DNA of 18,745 nucleotides from assembly GCA_902766815.1 (NCBI GenBank), contig CACXEZ010000118.1, forward strand, positions 1 through 18,745, written 5' to 3'. Shown here piece after piece: positions 1 through 6,624 of the stretch. The stretch's first letter is position 1, and each line of letters begins with the position of its first letter. This DNA comes from an uncultured Erysipelotrichaceae bacterium. GTDB taxonomy: Bacteria; Bacillota_I; Bacilli_A; RF39; UBA660. Made by a program: the position numbers and the translations under genes. The notes beneath the pieces were generated by a model, which saw only the letters and a program-made list of their open reading frames with translations, had not been told where the DNA came from and made no database searches.

Positions 1-231
1 GAAAACAAAGTAAAAGTATCAAAAATAAACTAATACATGCTATAATAAAAAAAGAAGAAAAATAGCAGCAGAAAAATATATGAACAAGAACTTATCAATA
101 AGAAAAGAATTAATAGCCAAAATAAAATAAATAGATAAGTTAAATAAAGGTACTATAGACATTAGAGTTTAAAACTTAAAAATATATAGAGAATAATATA
201 TATTTAATCAAAAAATGAAAGGAAGAAAAGA
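1..231. other. AT-rich leader with possible gene relics
   Basis: No intact gene is visible here. One frame ends a short open stretch at 31-33 (ENKVKVSKIN then stop), which could be the tail of an upstream gene cut by the window. Another frame (29-174) reads lysine-rich coding-like text, such as MNKNLSIRKELIAKIK from position 80, interrupted by a single TAA and then IDKLNKGTIDIRV. That looks more like a decayed gene than random sequence, but I do not recognise a family. The promoter for the following cluster probably lies in the last 100 bases; TATA-rich stretches are present but no convincing -35/-10 pair. Confidence 0.3.
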
Positions 232-601
232 ATGAAAGAAACTTATAAATTTTATAAAGAAATAAAAACTGGAAAAATATTTCCGGTAGAAAATGAAAAA
301 GAAATAGATAAAGATAATTTTATAGAACTAAAAGCAAATACAACAGATGGTGCAAAAGAAAAACATATCCCTGTATACGAAAAAAAAACAAAATCAAATC
401 TTAGTAACTATAGGAAGTATAGAGCACCCAATGACAGAAGAACATTACATAAAATGGATTGCTATGGCAACAGAACAAGGTATAAAAATAATAGATCTAA
501 ATCCCCAAATGCCACCCAAAGTAACATTTGAATATCAAGAAAATTCAATAATATATGCTTACTGCAATTTACACGGATTATGGAAAAAGATGATTGAATA
601 A
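232..601 (+). pseudogene. superoxide reductase (desulfoferrodoxin family), frameshifted
   Basis: Superoxide reductases reduce superoxide to hydrogen peroxide at a cytosolic iron centre with four His and one Cys ligands, using rubredoxin- or flavodoxin-type donors. The first frame (from ATG 232, RBS AAAGGAAG) reads ...LKANTTDGAKEKHIPVYE, and the frame one base on continues QILVTIGSIEHPMTEEHY ... YAYCNLHGLWK to 601. Together they supply every ligand motif: EKH, EHP, EEH and CNLH. The frames join in a nine-A run at 380-388; with eight A the gene encodes about 122 residues, a normal length. The N-terminal part that in two-iron desulfoferrodoxins carries a Cys4 site has no cysteine (FYKEIKTGKIFP in its place), so only centre II would remain. 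As written, the product ends at 531 in nonsense. Family assignment is firm; whether the gene is dead, rescued by slippage or misassembled is open. Confidence 0.88.
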
Positions 602-642
602 TTGAGAAAAATAATAAAAAAAAAGATAATAAAGGAGCTATT

Positions 643-1335
643 ATGAATAAAAAATTAGCAATAATAATAGTAGTAATAATACTAACTATATTAGGAGTTG
701 GAACCTTAGTAACATTAAGTAACAAAACTAAGAAAGACTTAAAAATAGATGAACTAAATACTAAACCAAATAACAATAGCGAAGAGGAGAATCAAGATTC
801 AAGCGTATTGGAAGCAAATAGCAATATATTAGTCGTATATTTTTCTAAAACAGGAGAAAATTATGGAGTAGGAACGGTAGAAGTAGGTAACACTGCTTTA
901 ATGGCCAATTACATAAAAGATTACTTAAATGCTGATATATTTGAAATAATACCAGTAAAAGAGTATCCAAACGACTATAAAACAGCAACAGAAATAGCCA
1001 AAACAGAGCAAGAACAAAATGCAAGACCTAAGATAAAAAATAAATTAGAAAATTTAAATTCTTATGATACAATATTTATTGGATATCCCATTTGGTGGGG
1101 GGACTTACCAATGATTGTTTATACATTTCTAGAAAGTTATGATTTTCGTGGAATAAAAATAATTCCCTTTAATACACATGAAGGTTCTAGAAATGCTGGA
1201 ACTTATAACACAATCAAATCTAAACTAAAGACCTCAAATGTTGAAACAAATGGACTTGCTATCCAAGGAAAAGTTGCTAGGACTGATGAAGGAAAAACTA
1301 GAACAATCAATTGGTTAAAAGAATTAGGATATTAG
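643..1335 (+). CDS. membrane-anchored flavodoxin
   Basis: An FMN-binding electron carrier of the flavodoxin/NAD(P)H-oxidoreductase-like class, 230 residues, with RBS AAAGGAGC ahead of ATG 643. Residues about 5-25 are one hydrophobic helix after MNKK, without a lipobox Cys. Residues 26-60 are a polar, Asn/Glu-rich linker. The flavodoxin core is about 61-230: YFSKTGENYGVG (66-77) is the FMN phosphate loop, PIWWG (149-153) a flavin-stacking loop and THEGS (178-182) the third loop. It resembles the soluble flavodoxin at 3252-3755 throughout the core. An uncleaved signal anchor would place the flavodoxin outside the membrane, which is unusual for this fold and fits with the cytochrome-like gene downstream. 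Sidedness is inferred from the N-terminus only. The gene lies between the superoxide reductase (41 bases before) and the DUF362 gene (19 bases after), probably in one operon. Confidence 0.88.
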   Translation: MNKKLAIIIVVIILTILGVGTLVTLSNKTKKDLKIDELNTKPNNNSEEENQDSSVLEANSNILVVYFSKTGENYGVGTVEVGNTALMANYIKDYLNADIFEIIPVKEYPNDYKTATEIAKTEQEQNARPKIKNKLENLNSYDTIFIGYPIWWGDLPMIVYTFLESYDFRGIKIIPFNTHEGSRNAGTYNTIKSKLKTSNVETNGLAIQGKVARTDEGKTRTINWLKELGY

Positions 1336-1354
1336 AAAGAAAGGACTGATAAAA

Positions 1355-2238
1355 ATGGATAAAGCAAAAGTATATTTTACAAAGGAGATTACACCTGAAT
1401 CATTAATAACAATCTATGAAAAATTAGGTGTAGAATTAAAAGGAAATGTAGGAGTAAAAGTATCGACAGGAGAAAAAGGCTCAAAAAATTACTTGAAGGC
1501 CGATTTAATAGGACCATTAGTAAGAAAAATAAATGGTACAATCATTGAATGTAATACTGCCTATTCAGGTGCAAGAAATAATGCAGAAGAACACTTAGAA
1601 GTAGCACGCGAACATGGATTTACCTCTTTTGCAGATGTAGATATTATGGATCAAGAAGGAGAATTCAAAATACCCGTACACAATGGAAAACATTTAGAGT
1701 ATGACATAGTAGGTAATCATTTGAAGAATTATGATTCAATGTTAAACCTTGCTCATTTTAAAGGACATGCAATGGGAGGATTTGGAGGCGTATTAAAGAA
1801 TCAATCCATTGGGATTGCCTCACGTAATGGCAAAGCATATATTCATTCAGCAGGAGCTACTTGTAGTCCAGATGAACTATGGTCAAAATTACCAAAACAA
1901 GAAGATTTCTTAGAATCTATGGCTGAAGCTGCAACAGCCGTAAGAGATTATTTTAAAATAAACCGATTCTCTATATCAATATTATGAATGCTATGTCAGT
2001 AGATTGTGATTGCGATTGCAACCAAGGAGACCCAGTAATGGAAGACATTGGCATAGCAGCTTCATTAGACCCTGTAGCAGTAGATCAAGCCTGTATTGAT
2101 ATGATATGGAATTCAGCAGATCCAGGAGCACCAGAGTTACAACAAAGAGTAGATAGACAAAATGGAAGGCACATCTTACCTTACGCTGAAGAGATTGGTT
2201 TAGGTACAAGAGAATACGAACTAATAAACATAGAATAA
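1355..2238 (+). pseudogene. DUF362-family putative Fe-S centre protein, frameshifted
   Basis: Two adjacent frames make one protein of the DUF362 family (uncharacterised Fe-S centre proteins, COG2768-like). The first frame, from ATG 1355 with RBS AAAGGA, runs about 201 residues with HFKGHAMGGFGG (134-145) and GATCSPDELW. It then loses homology after RDYFK. The frame to the left picks up as LYINIMNAMSVDCDCD and runs to the stop at 2238, ending GLGTREYELINIE. Adding one A to the four-A run at 1955-1958 restores DYFKNKPILYINIMN and a 294-residue protein. The CDCDC cluster, a likely metal-binding feature, lies after the break, so the truncated product would lack it. Unlike longer relatives it has no ferredoxin domain. 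Its reaction is unknown; the neighbours suggest a redox role. The match rests on remembered family sequence, but the smooth join across the break supports it strongly. Confidence 0.82.
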
Positions 2239-2247
2239 GAGAATAAA

Positions 2248-2580
2248 ATGTTAAGTTTATATTGTGCATCAACTTTAGCTGAAAAGACATGGAGAACATT
2301 ATCCCAAGTTATTTCTATAGGAACTTGGATTACAACAATAATATTTTTGATTATATCTATTATTGAGCTAATTAATAACAATAAAAAAATGAATAAAGAT
2401 ACAAAAAGAAAAAATAATAAAAAAATAAAAAATAGAATATTAATTCTTATATTTATATTATTTTTAATACATGTTGTATTATTGATAGTTTCTGCAATGT
2501 TCTTCAATGGATGGTGGAAACACTCATGCTCTAGTAAGGGAAACTGCCAAGAAATATATACCTGTATATCTAATAAATAA
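2248..2580 (+). CDS. small two-helix membrane protein with Cys-rich tail
   Basis: No recognised family. The 110 residues contain hydrophobic helices at about 19-42 and 64-87, joined by a very basic loop (46-62, many Lys and Asn). The positive-inside rule puts that loop in the cytosol and both ends outside. The C-terminal tail carries evenly spaced cysteines C94, C100 and C106 (C-x5-C-x5-C), and C6 sits near the N-terminus. The gene starts 9 bases after the DUF362 gene, with only a weak purine-rich RBS. Its position between the DUF362 gene and the DUF4405 gene suggests an accessory membrane component of the redox cluster, possibly using the cysteines for metal or disulfide chemistry. The composition is close to the AT-rich background, so it could be a fortuitous frame, but two clean helices and the tail argue for a gene. 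Confidence 0.55.
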   Translation: MLSLYCASTLAEKTWRTLSQVISIGTWITTIIFLIISIIELINNNKKMNKDTKRKNNKKIKNRILILIFILFLIHVVLLIVSAMFFNGWWKHSCSSKGNCQEIYTCISNK

Positions 2581-2623
2581 ATTTGAATATAAATATAAAA
2601 AAATTACTTAAGCTGAGGTAATA

Positions 2624-3262
2624 ATGAAAAAGAAAACATTAATTGATATATTGCTATTGATATTTATAACCTTAGAATTTTCAAAAGGATATATGAATCC
2701 TCTTTATCATGAAATATTTGGAATCATACTAATAATTTTATTACTAATTCATTTAATACTAAATAAAAATTATTTAAAAAATATTTCAAAAGGGAAATAT
2801 AACTTATCTAGAACCATCATGTTAACAATAAATACTTTATTTATGTTAACATTTATTCTTTCTTTACTATTTGGAATATTATCTTCAGAAGTTTTTTTAA
2901 AAAGCTTTAATATAGGTAGTTTTACCATAATAAAGTTGCATAAAATATGTGCCTACATGAGTATTATCATAATGGGGTTTCACCTAGGTATCAATTTTAA
3001 TGCCATGTTTAGTAAAATAACTAAAAGGATTAAAAATAAATCTTTATTACACATAACTAAATTAATAATAATTCTATATGGAATCTATTCTTTCATACGT
3101 TTAGATATCTTAAAACATATCTTAGGAACCTATGGATTCTCTATAATAGAAGGAAATATTCTCATCAATATTTTTGAATATTTATCCATTGTCATGATGA
3201 TAGTATTGGTAATGAATCGTATATATAATAAAATAAAAAAAGGTGATAAAAATGAAAGATAA
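2624..3262 (+). CDS. DUF4405-type di-haem b cytochrome-like membrane protein
   Basis: A 212-residue integral membrane protein with about five or six hydrophobic segments, after RBS GAGGTAAT. Two helices each carry a pair of histidines 14 apart: H29 with H43 (second hydrophobic segment) and H106 with H120 (KLHKICAYMSIIIMGFH). Such H-x13-H pairs on two helices are the classic arrangement for two bis-His b haems stacked across a membrane, and the overall pattern resembles the DUF4405 (flavinylation-associated cytochrome) family. The role would be moving electrons across the membrane between cytosolic and outer carriers, here plausibly the soluble flavodoxin whose gene overlaps its end by 11 bases and the tethered flavodoxin upstream. 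No enzyme domain is fused to it. Haem binding is inferred from the spacing; the family name is from memory of the pattern. Confidence 0.7.
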   Translation: MKKKTLIDILLLIFITLEFSKGYMNPLYHEIFGIILIILLLIHLILNKNYLKNISKGKYNLSRTIMLTINTLFMLTFILSLLFGILSSEVFLKSFNIGSFTIIKLHKICAYMSIIIMGFHLGINFNAMFSKITKRIKNKSLLHITKLIIILYGIYSFIRLDILKHILGTYGFSIIEGNILINIFEYLSIVMMIVLVMNRIYNKIKKGDKNER

Positions 3263-3755
3263 AAAAAGTTTAGTAATCTATTTTTCAAGAGCAGATGAAA
3301 ACTACTCTGTTGGTTATATAGAAAAAGGAAATACAGAAATAATAGCAGAATACATAAAAGACATAACAGGAGCAGATTTATTTAAAGTAGAAAGAAAAAT
3401 ACCTTACGCAAAAGATTATCAAACTTGCATAGAAGAAGCAAAACAAGAACACCAAAAAAATGAAAGGCCTGAATTATTAAATACATTATATAGCATTGAT
3501 GACTATGAAGTTATTTATATAGGTTCTCCCATTTATTGGGGTACTATGCCACAACCAATGTTTACCCAACTAGAAAAACTTAATTGGAATAATAAAACAG
3601 TTAGAATATTTATAACACATGAAGGATCAGGTCTTGCTAATGTTCCGAATGATGTAAAAAGAATTTGTAAAGGTGCAAATGTTTTAAATGATGCTATTGC
3701 AATAAGAGGATCAGACTGTAGAAATGCAAAAAGTAAATTAGAAAATTGGGTATAA
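3252..3755 (+). CDS. soluble flavodoxin
   Basis: A cytosolic FMN electron carrier of 167 residues with no signal or membrane segment. The phosphate-binding loop is YFSRADENYSVG (10-21), with flavin loops PIYWG (93-97) and THEGSG (122-127); the C-terminus ENWV is typical of the family. ATG 3252 is preferred over the in-frame GTG at 3243 because AGGTGAT (3241-3247) is the ribosome binding site and overlaps that GTG. The start lies inside the last codons of the DUF4405 gene (11-base overlap), implying translational coupling and a shared function. It is a homologue of the tethered flavodoxin at 643, and its second half has a decayed duplicate at 4713-4949. Confidence 0.9.
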   Translation: MKDKKSLVIYFSRADENYSVGYIEKGNTEIIAEYIKDITGADLFKVERKIPYAKDYQTCIEEAKQEHQKNERPELLNTLYSIDDYEVIYIGSPIYWGTMPQPMFTQLEKLNWNNKTVRIFITHEGSGLANVPNDVKRICKGANVLNDAIAIRGSDCRNAKSKLENWV

Positions 3756-3785
3756 AAAGTATATGATGATTGAGGAGTAATTGGT

Positions 3786-4099
3786 ATGAGTAAATATATA
3801 GTAATGACAACATTTTGTGATAAAGAAGAGATTGCAAACAAAATTGTAGATATATTATTACAAAAAAATTAGCATCTGGAAGCCAAATAAGTAAAGTACA
3901 TTCTAAATATTGGTGGAATAATCAATTAGAAGAATGTGATGAATATAAAATAGATTTCAGAACAAAAGATAGTTTATTTAATGAAATAGAAGATGAAATA
4001 AAGAAAATACATGATTATAAGGTTGCAGAAATTTCAAGTTATGAAATAATAAATGCTAATGATGAATTTTTAAAATGGATTAATAATAATACTAAATAA
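3786..4099 (+). pseudogene. cutA: CutA1-like divalent ion tolerance protein, frameshifted
   Basis: CutA1 proteins are small cytosolic trimers linked to divalent metal tolerance and related to PII folds. From ATG 3786 (RBS GAGGAG) the frame reads MSKYIVMTTFCDKEEIANKI ... LLQKN and stops at 3870-3872. Adding one A to the seven-A run at 3862-3868 gives LLQKKLASGSQISKVHSKYWW and then continues through EIEDEIKKIHDYKVAEI and FLKWINNNTK to the stop at 4097-4099. The repaired protein has 104 residues, the usual family size, with the K-IH-Y-V-EI segment and the ...LKWI end typical of CutA. The break leaves only 28 residues. It is not seen as one long reading frame because of the lesion. Family call is good; inactivation depends on the base count being real. 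Confidence 0.8.
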
Positions 4100-4119
4100 G
4101 TAATGAGAGGAAACTTAAT

Positions 4120-4680
4120 GTGAAAGATGATAATTATAGTGCTATAGAACTTAAATATGATAAGCTTATAACTAAGGCAAAAGAATATATGAGTACAATA
4201 ACTGATTACGAACATGATATTAACCATATGTATGATGTTGTTAACTATACAAAGGAATTGATAAATACAATTAAACTTGATGTAAATAAAGAAGTATGTA
4301 TTATTAGTGCATATTGGCATGATGTTGGAAGAACAAATAAAAAAGAAGGCCATGAAAAATTATCAGCAGAAATGCTTAAAGCACAAATGATTGAACTAGG
4401 GTATGATAGTCAATTAATTAATGAGTGTTATGTGGCAATAGAAAATCATAAATGGAATATGATTCCAAAAACAACCGAGGGTTTAATAGTAAAAGATGCG
4501 GATAAGTTAGCATGGATAGGTACTGGAAGATGGAAATCATGTTTTAGGAATAAACAAAATTTAGATGACATAATTAAATTATTACCTAGATTAAAACAAG
4601 AAATTTTATATTTCAATGAATCCAAAAATATATATGATAGAGATATAGTTAAATTAGTAGAATTATTATATGAAAAATAA
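4120..4680 (+). CDS. HD-domain metal-dependent phosphohydrolase
   Basis: A 186-residue HD-superfamily protein, probably cytosolic. Metal-binding positions are visible: H36 in HDINHMYDVVNY, H67-D68 in AYWHDVGR, H110 in IENHKW and D126/D128 in KDADKLAWIG. That set fits a metal-dependent phosphohydrolase acting on nucleotides or other phosphoesters, but the substrate cannot be read from sequence. Translation most likely starts at GTG 4120 with GAGAGG at 4105-4110; the ATG at 4118 is followed at once by TGA in its own frame. The gene follows cutA by 20 bases and looks like the last intact member of the cluster. A short A/T hairpin (4684-4699) follows the stop but lacks a U tract. Confidence 0.8.
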   Translation: MKDDNYSAIELKYDKLITKAKEYMSTITDYEHDINHMYDVVNYTKELINTIKLDVNKEVCIISAYWHDVGRTNKKEGHEKLSAEMLKAQMIELGYDSQLINECYVAIENHKWNMIPKTTEGLIVKDADKLAWIGTGRWKSCFRNKQNLDDIIKLLPRLKQEILYFNESKNIYDRDIVKLVELLYEK

Positions 4681-4712
4681 TTATGTTTTAGTTAAAACAC
4701 ATTGACAGAAAT

Positions 4713-4949
4713 ATATGTTTGGTGAGATATGTTACAACTAATATTTGCCCAACTTGATAATTAAATTAGGACAATAAAACAGTTAGAATATTTGTAACGT
4801 ATAAATGTTTAGAACTTGCTAATGTTCCAAATGATGTTAAAACAATTTGTAAAGGTGCAAATATGTTAGATAACTCTTTAGAATTGAGGAGAATAGTGAA
4901 AACCTATTCTATAATCAAGAATAGCTCAATCAAAGAAGATATAAATTGA
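4713..4949 (+). pseudogene. decayed partial copy of the soluble flavodoxin gene
   Basis: This stretch aligns at DNA level with the second half of the flavodoxin gene at about 3533-3711. Shared tracts include ACAATAAAACAGTTAGAATA (4771-4790; upstream the first bases read ATAATAAAAC) and, translated, VRIFVTYKCLELANVPNDVK and ICKGANMLDNSLELR, against VRIFITHEGSGLANVPNDVK and ICKGANVLNDAIAIR. The first half is absent. Lesions include TGG to TAG at 4767-4769 in the NW position, at least one base lost just upstream (4755-4762), and loss of THEGSG. The frame then stays open to TGA 4947-4949. There is no start or RBS. It is a dead remnant of a tandem duplication or of an older paralogue. Confidence 0.85.
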
Positions 4950-5080
4950 TGATAAGTAAATTTTAATACAGAATAAGTATGGTGATTTAAGGTGAAGTTG
5001 AAAAATTAAAAAAAGATATTTTACACATAAAAGAAAGCATTCAATAGAGAATAAAACCAAAATGAAAAGGCATAAGTCAG
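4950..5080 (+). other. intergenic spacer, possible short gene relic
   Basis: No gene is supported between the flavodoxin remnant and the promoter at 5081. A coding-like scrap at 4991-5047 reads GEVEKLKKDILHIKESIQ then stop, without a start codon and with TAA directly before it. It looks like a fragment of a helical protein, or chance. Just upstream, at about 4902-4924, CTATTCT and AGAATAG form a 7-base inverted repeat around 7 bases, without a U tract. Confidence 0.35.
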
Positions 5081-5109
5081 TTGACAAAAAGTTAATTTTT
5101 ATATATAAT
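5081..5109 (+). promoter_or_regulatory. consensus housekeeping promoter
   Basis: TTGACA (5081-5086) and TATAAT (5104-5109), both perfect matches to the vegetative sigma consensus, are separated by exactly 17 bases. Transcription would begin near 5116, about 25 bases before the start of the metallopeptidase-like gene. This is the best promoter in the window and marks the boundary between the decaying redox cluster and the following unit. Confidence 0.85.
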
Positions 5110-5135
5110 AATCACCAATTTATGAAGTGGTGATT
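5110..5135 (+). repeat. inverted repeat at transcription start and RBS
   Basis: AATCACC (5110-5116) and GGTGATT (5129-5135) are perfect 7-base complements around a 12-base spacer. The right arm contains the GGTGAT ribosome binding site of the next gene and the left arm abuts the -10 box. Since transcription should start near 5116, most of the left arm would not be in the RNA, so a DNA operator is as likely as an RBS-masking hairpin. It may also be chance. Confidence 0.4.
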
Positions 5136-5140
5136 TGATT

Positions 5141-6466
5141 ATGGACGAATACGATAAAACAAGAGAACAATTATATGTAGCATATTTAGAAATTATGAAA
5201 AGTATTGTAAATGAAAATTTTAAAAAGAGCAAAAATGAGATCTTAATTGATTATCAAATGATATCTAAATACTACGAAGAAGATAATTTAGATAAAATTG
5301 AAGAATATAATAATGAAACCTGTAAGAAATTATTAGAATATGCCAGAAATGAGAGCAGATATCCTGTTATAAATACTTTAATCTATTCATTATTAAAAAA
5401 TTTAGTCATATTAGATAATGAGGATATAGACAATAGAGATTTATTTTTTATTAAAAACTTAGGTAGTATCTCAGAATTACTTGCAGAAGAAAATGATTTC
5501 TATAGAAATTTTTCTAAAGAACAAAAAATAGATATTCCAAATATTAATAAAACAGAATATGAAAGAACTGTTTCTGAAATTTTAAAAATGATAGATCCAT
5601 CTCTAGAATGGTTAGATTTCTATAATCAAATGAAATTGAAAAATAAAATTATATTTTTAGATGAGTTAACTTATAATAAAAGAAATAGATTAGAATATGA
5701 ATTAGGAAGAAACTTGGATGAAATAAATGCTTGCTGCATCAAATATAGAAAAGGTATATTAATTATTTTAAATTCAAGAAAAAAATTAGATGCCATTCCT
5801 GCAACCATTCATGAACTTTCCCATGCAATAAGCTTTGGTAGTAGAGAAGAGTACATTGGAAAAACTACTAAGGAATATACCTCTATTTTCTATGAATTAT
5901 TTTCAATGTTCTATTTAGAAAGGAACGGATATAAAACTGAATTGATTAATCAATTAATAGGAAACTTATTCCACATAATATATAAAAATAGACTATTTGT
6001 AAATAATATTATAAGATATATATTGAAATACATTAGTAATAATGGAATCAAAGAATCAGAAGAAATTAAGATAATTCAAAAACAAATAAGTGAATTAGAA
6101 ACTGTTGAAAATGGAAATGAAAGTTTGATGAAATTCAAACAAGCTAATCCATTATTATTTGATGCAAAAAAACAATCTAATGTAAGAATAGATGCTTGTA
6201 TTAATATAATAATTAGTAATAACTATTATAAATTTTATGAACTATATCCATATGTGGTAGGTAGTTTTTTAGCAAGAAAAGCTCTAGAAAACATGAAAAT
6301 AGATAGTGAGAAGACACTTAAGACATTAAAAAATCATACAGATCATTTGAATGAAATAGATCCATATGATATATTTGTAGATTTAGGAATAGACACTCAA
6401 TCGATAGGACTAAGACCAAGTAACGAACAAGAAAAAATGAATAAACATAAGAAAAATATAGAATAA
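5141..6466 (+). CDS. putative M3-like HExxH metallopeptidase, cytosolic
   Basis: A 441-residue protein with no signal peptide or membrane helix. HELSH (224-228) in ATIHELSHAISF is a zinc-binding HExxH motif. A conserved-looking glutamate (E252 in FYELFSMFYLE) lies 24 residues after the second His, about where M3/gluzincin-type peptidases such as oligoendopeptidases have their third ligand. The remainder is largely helical by composition, also as in M3 enzymes, but at 441 residues it is shorter than the usual 560-680. The family is therefore only suggested; substrate unknown. ATG 5141 is chosen over the in-frame TTG 5135, which overlaps the GGTGAT ribosome binding site. It has its own consensus promoter and a terminator overlapping the stop codon, so it is a single-gene unit. 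Confidence 0.6.
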   Translation: MDEYDKTREQLYVAYLEIMKSIVNENFKKSKNEILIDYQMISKYYEEDNLDKIEEYNNETCKKLLEYARNESRYPVINTLIYSLLKNLVILDNEDIDNRDLFFIKNLGSISELLAEENDFYRNFSKEQKIDIPNINKTEYERTVSEILKMIDPSLEWLDFYNQMKLKNKIIFLDELTYNKRNRLEYELGRNLDEINACCIKYRKGILIILNSRKKLDAIPATIHELSHAISFGSREEYIGKTTKEYTSIFYELFSMFYLERNGYKTELINQLIGNLFHIIYKNRLFVNNIIRYILKYISNNGIKESEEIKIIQKQISELETVENGNESLMKFKQANPLLFDAKKQSNVRIDACINIIISNNYYKFYELYPYVVGSFLARKALENMKIDSEKTLKTLKNHTDHLNEIDPYDIFVDLGIDTQSIGLRPSNEQEKMNKHKKNIE

Positions 6467-6487
6467 AAGACAGCAATTTGTCTTTTT
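6465..6487 (+). terminator. terminator of the M3-like gene
   Basis: AAAAGACA (6465-6472) pairs with TGTCTTTT (6479-6486) around GCAATT and runs into a T tract. The stem begins within the TAA stop codon. The stem is AT-rich but fully paired. Confidence 0.7.
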
Positions 6488-6529
6488 CTATATTTAATAA
6501 AATAAAAATAATAGCCTAATATAAAAAAA

Positions 6530-6538
6530 TGTTATAAT
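6530..6538 (+). promoter_or_regulatory. extended -10 promoter candidate for the HD gene
   Basis: TGTTATAAT is an extended -10 element (TGn-TATAAT), the same string found ahead of polC at 11012-11020. No good -35 is visible 17 bases upstream. Transcription from here would give a leader of about 80 bases before the HD-domain gene, in which I see no structured element. Confidence 0.4.
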
Positions 6539-6624
6539 AAAATTGATATAAAAAATTAACAACAGATTATGAATATCCAACTAAAATTTAAATAAAAACT
6601 GATATAAAAGAAAGGAAGATGGGT

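Noticed and set aside
462..776. Minus-strand open frame over the superoxide reductase and flavodoxin start
   Set aside because: No ribosome binding site, low-complexity hydrophobic content, and it overlaps two genes identified by conserved motifs.
1950..1990. Programmed -1 frameshift in the DUF362 gene
   Set aside because: The join TTTTAAAATAAAC offers no good slippery heptamer in the reading frame (re-pairing after TTT AAA would give TAA), and I see no convincing downstream stem. A lost A explains the data better.
2181..2507. Long hydrophobic open frame on the minus strand opposite the small membrane protein
   Set aside because: It is antisense to the DUF362 end and the membrane protein, has no RBS, and its Ile/Leu/Phe-rich content is what antisense of Lys/Asn/Ile-rich AT DNA gives.
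2602..2619. Riboswitch or RBS-masking hairpin (TTACTT with AGGTAA) before the DUF4405 gene
   Set aside because: Six pairs with a wobble in a 43-base gap; nothing resembling a known riboswitch.
4684..4699. TGTTTT-AGTT-AAAACA hairpin as terminator of the redox cluster
   Set aside because: Only six AT pairs and no T tract after it; too weak to call.
4702..4707. TTGACA as a second promoter after the HD gene
   Set aside because: No -10 at 16-18 bases, and it lies in the start of the decayed flavodoxin copy.
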